From Azonexus sp. (lineage in GTDB: Bacteria; Pseudomonadota; Gammaproteobacteria; Burkholderiales; Rhodocyclaceae), in the NCBI GenBank assembly GCA_030696345.1, contig JAUYSK010000022.1, forward strand, positions 1-64,000: a stretch of 64,000 nucleotides of DNA, read 5' to 3'. The notes under the pieces were generated by a model. That model saw only the letters and a list, made by a program, of their open reading frames with translations, did no database searches and was not told the DNA's origin. Shown here piece after piece: positions 40,420-49,587 of this stretch (its first letter is position 1; every line of letters begins with the position of its first letter). Made by a program: the position numbers and the translations under genes.

Positions 40420-40875
40420 ATGAAGTCAAAACTTTTGCTCGCCCTGATCGCCATCACCCTGACCGGCACCGCCGCCGCCCAGGTCAAGCCGGAAGATGCC
40501 ATCAAGTTCCGCCAGTCGGGTTACACCTTCATGGCCTGGAACATGGGTCGCATCAAGATGAACGTCGAAGGCACCTACAACAAGGATGAAGTGATCAAGG
40601 CCGCCAACGCCATCCAGGCCATCGCCAATTCCGGCATGGGTGCCCTATACCTGCCGGGTACCGACAAGGGTACGGGCTGGGAAGAAACCCGCGTCAAGCC
40701 AGAGCTGTTCACGAACAAGGAAGGTGTCGGCAAGGTTGCTGGTGCTTTCGTCAAGGAAGCCAACGAAATGGCCAAGGTTGCTGCATCCGGTGATGCCGCT
40801 GCCGCCAAGGAGCAATTCGGCAAGCTGGGTGCTTCCTGCAAGGGCTGCCACGACGATTTCAAGATCAAGAAATAA
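40420..40875 (+). CDS. Cytochrome c' (class II c-type cytochrome)
   Basis: 151 residues: signal peptide ending AAA/AQ, four-helix-bundle cytochrome c' sequence (EDAIKFRQSGYTFMAWNMGRIK) and the heme site CKGCHDDF near the C-terminus, as in class II cytochromes. Cytochromes c' bind NO and protect against nitrosative stress, which fits a denitrifier. Good ribosome site (CGGAGA) before ATG. Followed by a cytochrome b561 gene. Confidence 0.93.
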   Translation: MKSKLLLALIAITLTGTAAAQVKPEDAIKFRQSGYTFMAWNMGRIKMNVEGTYNKDEVIKAANAIQAIANSGMGALYLPGTDKGTGWEETRVKPELFTNKEGVGKVAGAFVKEANEMAKVAASGDAAAAKEQFGKLGASCKGCHDDFKIKK

Positions 40876-40896
40876 TCTGCCAGTTTCTGAATACCG

Positions 40897-40925
40897 CAGG
40901 CGCCTACGGGCGCCTGTTGTTCTTT
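40897..40925 (+). terminator. Probable Rho-independent terminator after cytochrome c'
   Basis: 8-bp stem CAGGCGCC/GGCGCCTG with TACG loop and a TTGTTCTTT tail. It would let cytochrome b561 be transcribed at a lower level than cytochrome c'. Confidence 0.6.
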
Positions 40926-40945
40926 AGCCATCAACAAGGAAAATC

Positions 40946-41638
40946 ATGAGCAGCAAACGGATTCGCCTCTGGGATTTGCCTACTCGCCTGTTTCACTGGG
41001 GGCTTGTTCTCTGCGTAGTGGCTTCAATCATCAGCGGTCAGCTGGGTGGCAACCTGATGGAGTGGCATGGCCGGATCGGTCTGCTGATCGTCGGGCTGGT
41101 GGCCTTTCGCCTGGCCTGGGGGCTGTTCGGTTCGACCTATGCCCGTTTCGCCCAGTTTTTTCCGACGCCGGCCAAAGTGCGAGCCTATCTCAAAGGGGAA
41201 TGGAAGGGCCACGGGCATAATCCGCTCGGCGCGTTCTCCGTGTTTGGCTTGCTCGGCCTCGTTGCACTGCAGGTGCTTACCGGCCTTTTTTCAAATGACG
41301 ACATCGCCTTTGTCGGTCCGCTGGCCGATTTGATCAGCAGGGACCTGAGTAATCGTCTGACCGGCCTGCATCATCTCGCCTCCAATCTGCTTTTCGTTTT
41401 GATTGGTCTGCATCTGGCGGCGATTGCCTTCTATGCCCATGTGAAAAAGGAGAATCTGGTCAAGCCGATGGTGACCGGTTGGAAGGAAACGGCCCATGGC
41501 GAGTCAGCCAAAGGCGGCGGCCTCGTGGCCTTCATTGCGGCGCTGCTGATCGGCTGCTGTGCCGCTTACGGGGCAAGTGGCGCTTGGCTGCCAGAGCCGC
41601 CACCTCCGCCGCCTGCAGCCGAAACGCCGAACTGGTAA
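40946..41638 (+). CDS. Cytochrome b561-family membrane protein
   Basis: 230 residues, four to five membrane helices with heme-ligand histidines in LFHWGLVLCVV, EWHGRIGLLIVG, GLHHLASNLLFVL and GLHLAAIAFYAHV. It ends with a proline-rich tail (PEPPPPPPAAE). Such proteins carry electrons from quinol to periplasmic acceptors. Neighbouring cytochrome c' is the likely partner, a common gene pair in betaproteobacteria. Confidence 0.88.
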   Translation: MSSKRIRLWDLPTRLFHWGLVLCVVASIISGQLGGNLMEWHGRIGLLIVGLVAFRLAWGLFGSTYARFAQFFPTPAKVRAYLKGEWKGHGHNPLGAFSVFGLLGLVALQVLTGLFSNDDIAFVGPLADLISRDLSNRLTGLHHLASNLLFVLIGLHLAAIAFYAHVKKENLVKPMVTGWKETAHGESAKGGGLVAFIAALLIGCCAAYGASGAWLPEPPPPPPAAETPNW

Positions 41639-41647
41639 GCAGCAATG

Positions 41648-41675
41648 AAAAAGCCACCGAAACCGGTGGCTTTTT
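41648..41675. terminator. Bidirectional terminator between cytochrome b561 and secF
   Basis: 11-12 bp stem AAAAAGCCACC/GGTGGCTTTTT with a short loop. Serves both convergent genes. Confidence 0.85.
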
Positions 41676-41695
41676 GCCGTTGACCCTAACGATCT

Positions 41696-42640
41696 CTAAA
41701 CGACGGCACCTTCCTCGTTGGCGCCTTCGATGACCTTCTTGGTCTTGGCGAACTGTTCGCGGGAGACGCCCAGCCACATGACCAGCGGGCTGGCGACCAG
41801 CACCGAGGAGTAGATGCCGAAGAGAATGCCGATGGTCAGGGCCAGCGAGAAGTAGTACAAGGTTTCGCCGCCGAAGATCAACATCGAGAGCACCATCAAC
41901 TGCGTGGAGCCGTGGGTGATGATGGTCCGGCTGATCGTGCTGGTGATGGCGTGGTCGAGTACTTCCGGCGTGGTCAGGCCGCGGGACTTTTTGAAGGTTT
42001 CACGCACCCGGTCGAAGACGACGACGGATTCATTGACCGAGTAGCCGAGCACGGCCAGCACCGCTGCCAGTACCGAGAGCGAGAACTCCCACTGGAAGAA
42101 GGCGAAGAATCCGAGAATGATGATCACGTCGTGCAGGTTGGCGATGATGGCCGAGACCGAGAAGCGCCATTCGAAACGGAAGGCCAGGTAGATGACGATG
42201 CCGATGATGACTAGCAGCAGGGCCATTGCACCGTTCTCGGCGAGTTCCTTGCCGACCTGCGGGCCGACAAATTCAACGCGGCGCAATTGCGCGCCTGGAG
42301 CCTCGGCTTCCAGTGACTTCATCACCGCTTCGCCAAGCTGGGCGGTGTTTTGGTCGCTCTTCAGCGGCAGGCGAATCATCACGTCCTTCGATGAGCCGAA
42401 GTTCTGCACCGAGTAATCGGTGAAGCCGGATTTGCCGAGCGAGCCACGGATCTTTTCAAGGTCGGCGGACTGGGTGTAGGCCACCTCGATCAATGTGCCG
42501 CCAGTGAATTCGACCGACAGGTGCAGGCCTTTGCTGAAGAGGAACACTACGGCCAGTAGGAAAGTCACCAGCGAAATGATGTTGAACTTCAGCGCATGGC
42601 GCATGAAGGGGATGTCTTTTTTGATGCGGAAGAATTCCAT
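41696..42640 (-). CDS. secF: Protein translocase subunit SecF
   Basis: 314 residues, six membrane helices; N-terminal FIRIKKDIPFMRHAL, the periplasmic VEFTGGTLIEVAY, then FRFEWRFSVSAIIANLHDVI and YSVNESVVVFDRVRE. With SecD it uses the proton gradient to aid late stages of Sec export. 12 bp after secD. Confidence 0.96.
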   Translation of the reverse strand: MEFFRIKKDIPFMRHALKFNIISLVTFLLAVVFLFSKGLHLSVEFTGGTLIEVAYTQSADLEKIRGSLGKSGFTDYSVQNFGSSKDVMIRLPLKSDQNTAQLGEAVMKSLEAEAPGAQLRRVEFVGPQVGKELAENGAMALLLVIIGIVIYLAFRFEWRFSVSAIIANLHDVIIILGFFAFFQWEFSLSVLAAVLAVLGYSVNESVVVFDRVRETFKKSRGLTTPEVLDHAITSTISRTIITHGSTQLMVLSMLIFGGETLYYFSLALTIGILFGIYSSVLVASPLVMWLGVSREQFAKTKKVIEGANEEGAVV

Positions 42641-42652
42641 GGTCGATTTTCC

Positions 42653-44530
42653 TTATTTCTGACCGTTGACCGCAGCAGTGCCCGGTTTCCATATCTGGCC
42701 GATGGCCACCGAGGTCAGCTTCTTCTGGCGGCCGTAGATCAGGTTGATCAGGGCGCGCGAGACCACCACCGACGAAAAGATCGAGGTCAGGATGCCGAGG
42801 CAGTGCACCACGGCAAAGCCGCGAATCGGGCCGGAGCCGAAAATCAGCAGCGCCAAGCCGGCGATCAGGGTCGTGATATTGGAGTCGAGAATGGTCCCGA
42901 AAGCGCGCTCGTAACCTTCCGAGATCGCTGCCTGCGGTGGCATGCCGGCGCGCAGTTCCTCGCGGATGCGCTCGTTGATCAGCACGTTGGCGTCGATCGC
43001 CATGCCCAGCGTCAGTGCGATGGCTGCGATGCCGGGTAGCGTCAGCGTGGCCTGCAGCAGCGAGAGCAGGGCAACCAGAAAGAGCAGGTTGGAAGCCAGC
43101 GCAATCACTGAAACCACACCAAAAATCTGGTAGTAGATGATCATGAAGACGGCGATCGCGACGAAGCCCCACATCGTGGACTGGAAGCCCTTCTTGATGT
43201 TGTCTGCACCAAGCGATGGGCCGATGGTACGTTCTTCGATGATGTCCATCGGCGCGGCCAGGGAACCGGCGCGCAGTAATAGCGCGGTGTCGTTGGCTTC
43301 CGTGGTTGTCATGCGGCCGGAAATCTGCACGCGGCCACCTGCGATTTCGGTGCGAATGACCGGTGCCGTAACGACTTCGCCCTTGCCCTTTTCAATCAGC
43401 AGGATGGCCATCCGCTTGTTGACGTTTTCGCGGGTCACATCCTTGAAGATGCGGGCGCCAGCCGAGTCAAGCGTCAGGTGAACCGCCGGCTCCTGCGTCT
43501 GGTTGTCGAAGCCGGGCTGGGCATCGGTCAGACGGTCGCCGGTCAGTACCACCTGCTTCTTGACCAGCAATGGCTGGCCGCCACGCTCACTGTAAATCTC
43601 GGTGCCAAATGGCAGTGAGCCGGCCAGGGCAGCTTCCAGCGCACCCGGAGAGTCATCGACCATGCGGATTTCGAGGGTCGCGGTGCGGCCGAGAATGTCC
43701 TTGGCCTTGGCCGTGTCCTGCACGCCGGGCAACTGGACGACGATGCGGTCGGAGCCTTGCTGCTGGATGACCGGCTCGGCAACGCCAAGTTCGTTGATCC
43801 GGTTGTGCAAGGTCGTGATGTTCTGCTTCAGCGCGAATTCGCCGATCTTCTTCTGCGCCTCCGGCTTCAGCGTGGCGACCAGCTTCAGTTCGGTGCCTTC
43901 GCCTTGTTCGGTAATGAGCAGGTCTGGCTGGCTGTCGGCAATGGCGTTCTTCGCCTTGCTGCGGGTTTCCAGTTCGCGGAAGTTGATGATCAGGCGGTCG
44001 CCTTCGCGATTGATGCCGCTATGGCGCAGATTCTTGTCGCGCATGATGGTGCGCAGGTCGCCGGAAGTGGAATCAAGGCGCTTGGTCAGCGCGCCCTTCA
44101 TGTCTACCTGAAGCAGGAAGTGCACGCCACCGCGCAGGTCGAGGCCAAGGTACATCGGCAGCGCGTGCAGCGAAGTCAGCCAGGTAGGCGAAGCCGTCAG
44201 CAGGTTGAGGGCGACAACGTATTGCGGGTCGGTGGCATCCGGATTGAAAGTCTTTTCCAGAACATCCTTGGCCTTCAACTGGGTGTCGGTATCCTTGAGG
44301 CGGACCTTGACCCCAACCGTGTCGAGCTGGATGCCGTCATGGACGATGCTGGCAGCCTTCATGGCTTCTTCGACGCGGGCCTGGGCCTTGGCGTCGACCT
44401 TGATCGTGGCCTTGGCACTGGAAACCTGTACCGCCGGCGATTCACCGAAGAAATTGGGCAGGGTGTAGACGAAGCCCAACACCAGCGCGATGGCAACGGT
44501 GATGTACTTCCAGAGAGGGTAGCGATTCAT
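42653..44530 (-). CDS. secD: Protein translocase subunit SecD
   Basis: 625 residues: helix 1, large periplasmic P1 domain, and C-terminal five-helix bundle. DLRGGVHFLLQVDM, the VQLPGVQDTAKAKDILG segment, GAIA-like FKDVTRENVNKRMAILL, and GMAIDANVLINERIREEL with the aspartate of TM4 used in proton coupling. A terminator-like hairpin sits just upstream, between yajC and secD. Confidence 0.96.
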   Translation of the reverse strand: MNRYPLWKYITVAIALVLGFVYTLPNFFGESPAVQVSSAKATIKVDAKAQARVEEAMKAASIVHDGIQLDTVGVKVRLKDTDTQLKAKDVLEKTFNPDATDPQYVVALNLLTASPTWLTSLHALPMYLGLDLRGGVHFLLQVDMKGALTKRLDSTSGDLRTIMRDKNLRHSGINREGDRLIINFRELETRSKAKNAIADSQPDLLITEQGEGTELKLVATLKPEAQKKIGEFALKQNITTLHNRINELGVAEPVIQQQGSDRIVVQLPGVQDTAKAKDILGRTATLEIRMVDDSPGALEAALAGSLPFGTEIYSERGGQPLLVKKQVVLTGDRLTDAQPGFDNQTQEPAVHLTLDSAGARIFKDVTRENVNKRMAILLIEKGKGEVVTAPVIRTEIAGGRVQISGRMTTTEANDTALLLRAGSLAAPMDIIEERTIGPSLGADNIKKGFQSTMWGFVAIAVFMIIYYQIFGVVSVIALASNLLFLVALLSLLQATLTLPGIAAIALTLGMAIDANVLINERIREELRAGMPPQAAISEGYERAFGTILDSNITTLIAGLALLIFGSGPIRGFAVVHCLGILTSIFSSVVVSRALINLIYGRQKKLTSVAIGQIWKPGTAAVNGQK

Positions 44531-44545
44531 AGTGGCTTTAAAGCG

Positions 44546-44573
44546 AAAAAGGCGGCCAGCGGCCGCCCTTTTG
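44546..44573 (-). terminator. Terminator-like hairpin between yajC and secD
   Basis: On the minus strand: AAGGGCGGCC, 3-nt loop, GGCCGCCTTTTT, a strong GC stem with a T run. Placed inside an otherwise continuous operon, it would act as a partial terminator lowering secD-secF relative to yajC. Confidence 0.7.
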
Positions 44574-44579
44574 GGGTGA

Positions 44580-44903
44580 TTACAGCGACTTCAGCGTGCC
44601 CTTGGGCAGAACCATGATAACTGCCGGCTTTTGCACGACGATTTCAGTATCGGTGGCAATTTCCAGGGTGACGTAGCTATCGCCGATCTTGGCGACCTTG
44701 CCAACCATTCCGCCCTGGGTAACGACTTCATCGCCTTTGGCGATGGCGGCGATCAGTGCCTTGTGTTCCTTGGCCTTCTTCATTTGTGGGCGAATCATCA
44801 GAAACCACAGTACGACGAACATCAGGATCATCGGCAGCAATTGCATGAAGCCGCCGGTCGGGTCGGCAGCACCGGCTGTTTGGGCGTGGGCAAGACTAAT
44901 CAT
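44580..44903 (-). CDS. yajC: Sec translocon accessory protein YajC
   Basis: 107 residues from ATG 44903 (AGGAG 8-9 bp upstream). One membrane helix (LLPMILMFVVLWFLMIRPQMKK) followed by the SH3-like region KGDEVVTQGGMVGKVAKIGDSYV. Part of the SecDF-YajC complex; standard place between tgt and secD. Confidence 0.95.
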   Translation of the reverse strand: MISLAHAQTAGAADPTGGFMQLLPMILMFVVLWFLMIRPQMKKAKEHKALIAAIAKGDEVVTQGGMVGKVAKIGDSYVTLEIATDTEIVVQKPAVIMVLPKGTLKSL

Positions 44904-44946
44904 TGGAAAAACTCCTGGAAGCTGAAAAAACAAAACACGGATTCTA

Positions 44947-46098
<1,152 letters not shown>

Positions 46099-46170
46099 TC
46101 AAGGTGTGCTCCAAGGTCCGAATTATTCGGTCAAGGGCGGCATTCTATCTGCTCAAAATTTCGAGGCAAT

Positions 46171-46197
46171 AAAAAACCCGCCACATGGGCGGGTTGC
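46171..46197 (-). terminator. Terminator of the PEP-CTERM gene
   Basis: On the minus strand the stem AACCCGCC/GGCGGGTT is followed by TTTTTT. It lies between the PEP-CTERM gene and tgt and should isolate them from one another. Confidence 0.8.
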
Positions 46198-46217
46198 TTG
46201 AGGCAAATTGCCTTGGC

Positions 46218-46820
46218 TTACTTGCTTTTGCGGCGTGACGAGGCCAAACCAGCCAAAGCCAACCCGAACAGTGCAAGACTGGCAGGTTCCGGTACGTTTG
46301 AAGTGCCATTGTCCACGTTTACATTATCCAGTTGCAGCCACTGACCATTGGTGGTCAGTGGGGTCCAGGCGACACTGAGCAGGTTTGAAATGTTGAATGA
46401 GAAAGTTTCAAGGCCCACCAGTTGGTCTAGTGAAACCGTCTGGCTGCTTGAACCCCCGCTTGTGGTGAAGAGGAAGCGAACGTCGCCTCCATTTGCGTAG
46501 TTGTACACATCGGCCAAGTCGATGGAGTTAAAGGTAAAGGTGCCGCCGCCGACGCGGCTAAGCGTGGTCGTGGTTCCGCCGTAATTGTGGTTCAGGGTGT
46601 TGCCCAGAGGGTTGGCGTTATAGACACTTCCTTGGCCCCATGAAAACAGGTCATCGGTGCGCCCGCCACTATTGGCAAACTGGAAGCCAGACTCGACATA
46701 GACTGGCCCTACACTTTGAAATCCGCTGATTGAATTGAAGTCAACCGTTACTGCTTGAGCGGCAGCCGACAGGGAAAGCGCGGCAAGTGCAGCGCCGATG
46801 TTCTTGATGGACGTTTTCAT
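46218..46820 (-). CDS. PEP-CTERM sorting-signal exported protein
   Basis: 200 residues: signal peptide (IGAALAALSLSAAAQA), a beta-rich Gly/Ser/Thr/Asn-rich body (about 25-170), and the C-terminal sorting tail VPEPASLALFGLALAGLASS followed by RRKSK. Such proteins are processed by an exosortase and usually go to the surface or EPS. The exosortase is not in this window. Monocistronic, with its own terminator, between queA and tgt. Confidence 0.92.
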   Translation of the reverse strand: MKTSIKNIGAALAALSLSAAAQAVTVDFNSISGFQSVGPVYVESGFQFANSGGRTDDLFSWGQGSVYNANPLGNTLNHNYGGTTTTLSRVGGGTFTFNSIDLADVYNYANGGDVRFLFTTSGGSSSQTVSLDQLVGLETFSFNISNLLSVAWTPLTTNGQWLQLDNVNVDNGTSNVPEPASLALFGLALAGLASSRRKSK

Positions 46821-46971
46821 GGAAGAGCCCTTTAAAAAGTTGAACTTTTTTCAAGCAAAAATTGAACCATCTCTGCGTTTGATTTTTGTGTTCTGATTTA
46901 TATGGTTTTTTTGATAAGACTTTCTGCGTGACAACGCCGGGTGTAAAAAAACCCGACATATTTGTTGGTTT

Positions 46972-48006
46972 TTACTTTTCCAAAAACATCGCATCGCCAT
47001 AGCTGAAGAAGCGGTAGCGCTCGGCCACGGCGTGGGCGTAGGCGGTTCGGATGTTGTCGTAGCCGGCAAAAGCGGAAACGAGCATGAGCAGCGTTGATTT
47101 CGGCAGATGGAAGTTGGTGATCAGCCTGTCGACGACCTTGAAGCGGTAGCCGGGGGTGATGAAAATGTCGGTTTCGGCTGCGCCAACGCGCACCGTGCCG
47201 TCTTCGTTGCCAGCGGATTCAAGGGCGCGCAGGCTGGTCGTGCCGACGGCGATGACCCGGCCGCCGCCGGCACGGGTGGCGGCAATGGCCTCGGCGGTGG
47301 CTGGCAGAATCTCGAAACGCTCGCTGTGCATGCGGTGATCGGCGATCTTCTCGACGCGCATTGGCCGGTAGGTGCCGGCGCCGACATGCAGGGTCAGGAA
47401 GGCAGTATTGATGCCCTGTGCCCGCAGCGTGTCCAGCATGGCTTCGTCGAAATGCAGGCCGGCCGTGGGGGCGGCAACGGCGCCCGGTTCGCGGGCATAG
47501 ACCGTCTGATAGCGCGCTTCGTCGGCGTCTTCGGCCGGGTGCTCGATATAGGGCGGCAACGGCAACTTGCCATACTGCTCCGAGACTTCCCAGAAGTCGC
47601 TGCGGTCGACCAGCTCCAGCGCAAAGAAATCACCATCGGTGCCAGCCCGGCCAGTCATCCTGACGCTGAAGGCGTCCGCCAGTTTCAGAATGCAGCCCGG
47701 CTTCGGTGCCTTGCTGGCCCGAATCTGGCAGATGGCGTGGGTGGCGTCGATAATGCGTTCGAGCATGATCTCTACCCGGCCGCCACTGTCCTTGACCCCG
47801 AAAAACCGCGCCTTGATGACGCGGGTGTCGTTGAAGACCAACAAGTCGCCAGCCTTGAGCAGCGTCGGCAGATCGGCAAATTTTCGGTCAAAACGCTGTC
47901 CACCGCAGACGTGCAACAACCGGCTGCCACCGCGTTCGGTCGCAGGGTGCTGGGCAATCAGTTCGGGGGGGAGGGGAAAGTCGAAGTCGTCAACAGTCAA
48001 CGACAT
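46972..48006 (-). CDS. queA: S-adenosylmethionine:tRNA ribosyltransferase-isomerase
   Basis: 344 residues from ATG 48006 ([21 protein letters not shown]); ATG 48012 adds two residues. Conserved [59 protein letters not shown] and [13 protein letters not shown]. Converts preQ1 to epoxyqueuosine in tRNA, acting after Tgt. A tRNA-Leu gene with a terminator lies just upstream. Confidence 0.96.
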   Translation of the reverse strand: MSLTVDDFDFPLPPELIAQHPATERGGSRLLHVCGGQRFDRKFADLPTLLKAGDLLVFNDTRVIKARFFGVKDSGGRVEIMLERIIDATHAICQIRASKAPKPGCILKLADAFSVRMTGRAGTDGDFFALELVDRSDFWEVSEQYGKLPLPPYIEHPAEDADEARYQTVYAREPGAVAAPTAGLHFDEAMLDTLRAQGINTAFLTLHVGAGTYRPMRVEKIADHRMHSERFEILPATAEAIAATRAGGGRVIAVGTTSLRALESAGNEDGTVRVGAAETDIFITPGYRFKVVDRLITNFHLPKSTLLMLVSAFAGYDNIRTAYAHAVAERYRFFSYGDAMFLEK

Positions 48007-48028
48007 GGGCATAGTTCCACATGGAAAC

Positions 48029-48058
48029 AAAACGGCCTTCCACAGGGAAGGCCGTTTT
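48029..48058 (-). terminator. Rho-independent terminator after tRNA-Leu
   Basis: 12-bp stem AAAACGGCCTTC/GAAGGCCGTTTT with a 6-nt loop, 9 bp after the tRNA 3' end and just before queA. Confidence 0.85.
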
Positions 48059-48066
48059 GTAATTAT

Positions 48067-48151
48067 TGGTGCCCCGGGCCGGACTCGAACCGGCACACCT
48101 TTCGGCGGCGGATTTTGAATCCGCTGCGTCTACCGATTCCGCCACCGGGGC
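48067..48151 (-). tRNA. tRNA-Leu (anticodon CAA)
   Basis: 85 nt with acceptor stem GCCCCGG/CCGGGGC, D-loop GGTAGACGC, anticodon stem GCGGA/TCCGC around loop TTCAAAA (anticodon CAA, reads UUG), a long variable arm as expected for leucine tRNA, the T-arm GGTTCGAGTCC, discriminator A and an encoded CCA end. Confidence 0.97.
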
Positions 48152-48176
48152 ATTCGGAGGCCGGATTATCCATGAA

Positions 48177-48575
48177 TCACTTCTTCGGTTCAAGCGTCTC
48201 AGCGCAGGGGAAGGATTTTGCCAGCGCGCTGGCGACCAGCATGGCCGTGCTGAGCGTTGAGTTGGGTGGGGTGCGGTCAAGGTGGGCGAGGACGGAGCGA
48301 ACCAGGCGGGGCGACAGATCGCTTTCGTTGGGCAGGCAGAAGGCGTTCAGTTTCACGCCGACCTTTTCGGCCAGGTAGTCGCTGACGGCATAGCCATCGG
48401 CAAAGCCGGCAACGTAGGCAATGCAGCGGGCGCTGCGGATCGACTGGAAGGGGTCGCTGTTCTTTTTCAGGGCGTAAAAATCTTCGGCCGCCAGGCAGTC
48501 GCCGCGCATTTCGTCGCCGGTGTAGGCGTGGGCCTGAGTGGCGAACAGGGCGGCGAGCAGCCAGAAATATTTCAT
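48177..48575 (-). CDS. Exported Rap1a/Tai-family-like protein
   Basis: 132 residues: signal peptide MKYFWLLAALFATQAHA, then GDCLAAEDFYALKK, CIAYVAGFADGYAV, FCLPNESDLSPRLVRSVLAHL, and ALAKSFPC near the C-terminus, the four-cysteine layout of the Rap1a/Tai immunity family. Family members neutralise type VI secreted amidases, but many stand alone with no effector nearby, as here. Start overlaps the nirE stop (ATGA). Confidence 0.75.
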   Translation of the reverse strand: MKYFWLLAALFATQAHAYTGDEMRGDCLAAEDFYALKKNSDPFQSIRSARCIAYVAGFADGYAVSDYLAEKVGVKLNAFCLPNESDLSPRLVRSVLAHLDRTPPNSTLSTAMLVASALAKSFPCAETLEPKK

Positions 48576-49333
48576 GTCTTTTCGAACCAGTTGAGTTTTT
48601 CGTGCAGGCTGACGACGCTGCCGACGACGATAAGTGCCGGTGGCTTGATGCCCGATTCGGCGATGCGGTGTGGCAGTGTACCAAGGGTGGCGAGCAAAGT
48701 CTGCTGGCTCGGCAGGCTGCCGTTGCGGACGACGGCGGCCGGCGTCAGCGAGGGCAGGCCATGATTGATCATCTGGCGGCAGATTTCTTCGGCGGCGCCG
48801 ATGCCCATGTAGAAGACTACCGTTTGGCAGGGGCGGGCCAGTGAGGGCCAGTCGAGGTTGACGGTGCCATCCTTGAGGTGGCCGGTAACGAAGGTCAGCG
48901 ACTGGGCGTGGTCACGATGGGTCAGCGGAAAACCGGCGTAGGCAGCACAGCCGGCGGCGGCGGTGACGCCGGGCACGACTTCGAAGGGAATGCCCGAGAT
49001 GGCCAGGGTTTCCAGTTCTTCGCCGCCACGGCCGAAGATGAAAGGATCGCCACCTTTCAGGCGGACAACGGATAGCCCTTCGCGGGCGAGATCGACCAGC
49101 AATTGATTGATCGAATCCTGCGGCAGGGTGTGTTTCGAGGCTTCCTTGCCAGCGTAGATACGGCGGGCGTCGGGGCGGGCGAGATCGATGATGCCATCGC
49201 CGACCAGATGGTCATAAACCAGTGCATCCGCCAGTGAAATCAGGCGGGCTGCCTTGACGGTAAGTAGTTCCGGATCGCCCGGGCCGGCACCGACCAGCCA
49301 GACCTTGCCGCCTTCAAGTTTCTTTTCATTCAT
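48572..49333 (-). CDS. nirE: Uroporphyrinogen-III C-methyltransferase (NirE/CobA type)
   Basis: 253 residues from ATG 49333. SUMT motifs: GKVWLVGAGPGDPELLTVKA, YDHLVG, VRLKGGDPFIFGRGGEE, PGVTAAAGCAAYAGFPLTHR and VFYMGIGA. Makes precorrin-2, the entry to siroheme and heme d1. The divergent arrangement beside nirS points to the heme d1 role, though it can equally feed siroheme or cobalamin. Confidence 0.93.
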   Translation of the reverse strand: MNEKKLEGGKVWLVGAGPGDPELLTVKAARLISLADALVYDHLVGDGIIDLARPDARRIYAGKEASKHTLPQDSINQLLVDLAREGLSVVRLKGGDPFIFGRGGEELETLAISGIPFEVVPGVTAAAGCAAYAGFPLTHRDHAQSLTFVTGHLKDGTVNLDWPSLARPCQTVVFYMGIGAAEEICRQMINHGLPSLTPAAVVRNGSLPSQQTLLATLGTLPHRIAESGIKPPALIVVGSVVSLHEKLNWFEKT

Positions 49334-49414
49334 GTGTTTCCCCTGCCTTTGGGCGGCCATCCTAATGCGGGAACTGGCACCTGCCAATAGCTTTGGATGA
49401 CGAATTGAGTGGAC

Positions 49415-49448
49415 TACTCACAAAGTACTAGTGTTGTACTCATAAGTA
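49415..49448. promoter_or_regulatory. Two operator-like palindromes containing NarL-type heptamers
   Basis: TACTCACAAAGTA (49415-49427) and TACTCATAAGTA (49437-49448) are related short palindromes offset by 22 bp, about two helical turns. The second holds TACTCAT on one strand and TACTTAT on the other, both matching the TACYYMT heptamer of NarL/NarP-like regulators. Located between nirE and nirS. Confidence 0.4.
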
Positions 49449-49491
49449 ACTATAACCATATGAATATTAAGGGATTATCATTTCGAAAAAA

Positions 49492-49505
49492 TTGATTGGA
49501 GTCAA
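49492..49505 (+). promoter_or_regulatory. FNR/DNR box upstream of nirS
   Basis: TTGAT-TGGA-GTCAA matches 9 of 10 positions of the TTGAT-N4-ATCAA consensus. Centre about 90 bp before the nirS ATG, so a class II promoter would start near 49540 and leave a leader of roughly 48 nt. Likely target of the Dnr-type regulator at 1.8-2.5 kb. Confidence 0.7.
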
Positions 49506-49587
49506 AGATGTGGGGCGGATGGTGGTTCAACCTTGCACAAGCCGCGTAGGGGTCGGACGCGTTTAATTTCGTTCTAGGAGAGGGAAT

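Noticed and set aside
49360..49400. Sigma-54 promoter (TGGCAC) upstream of nirE
   Set aside because: The TGGCAC is not followed by a TTGC element at the needed spacing.
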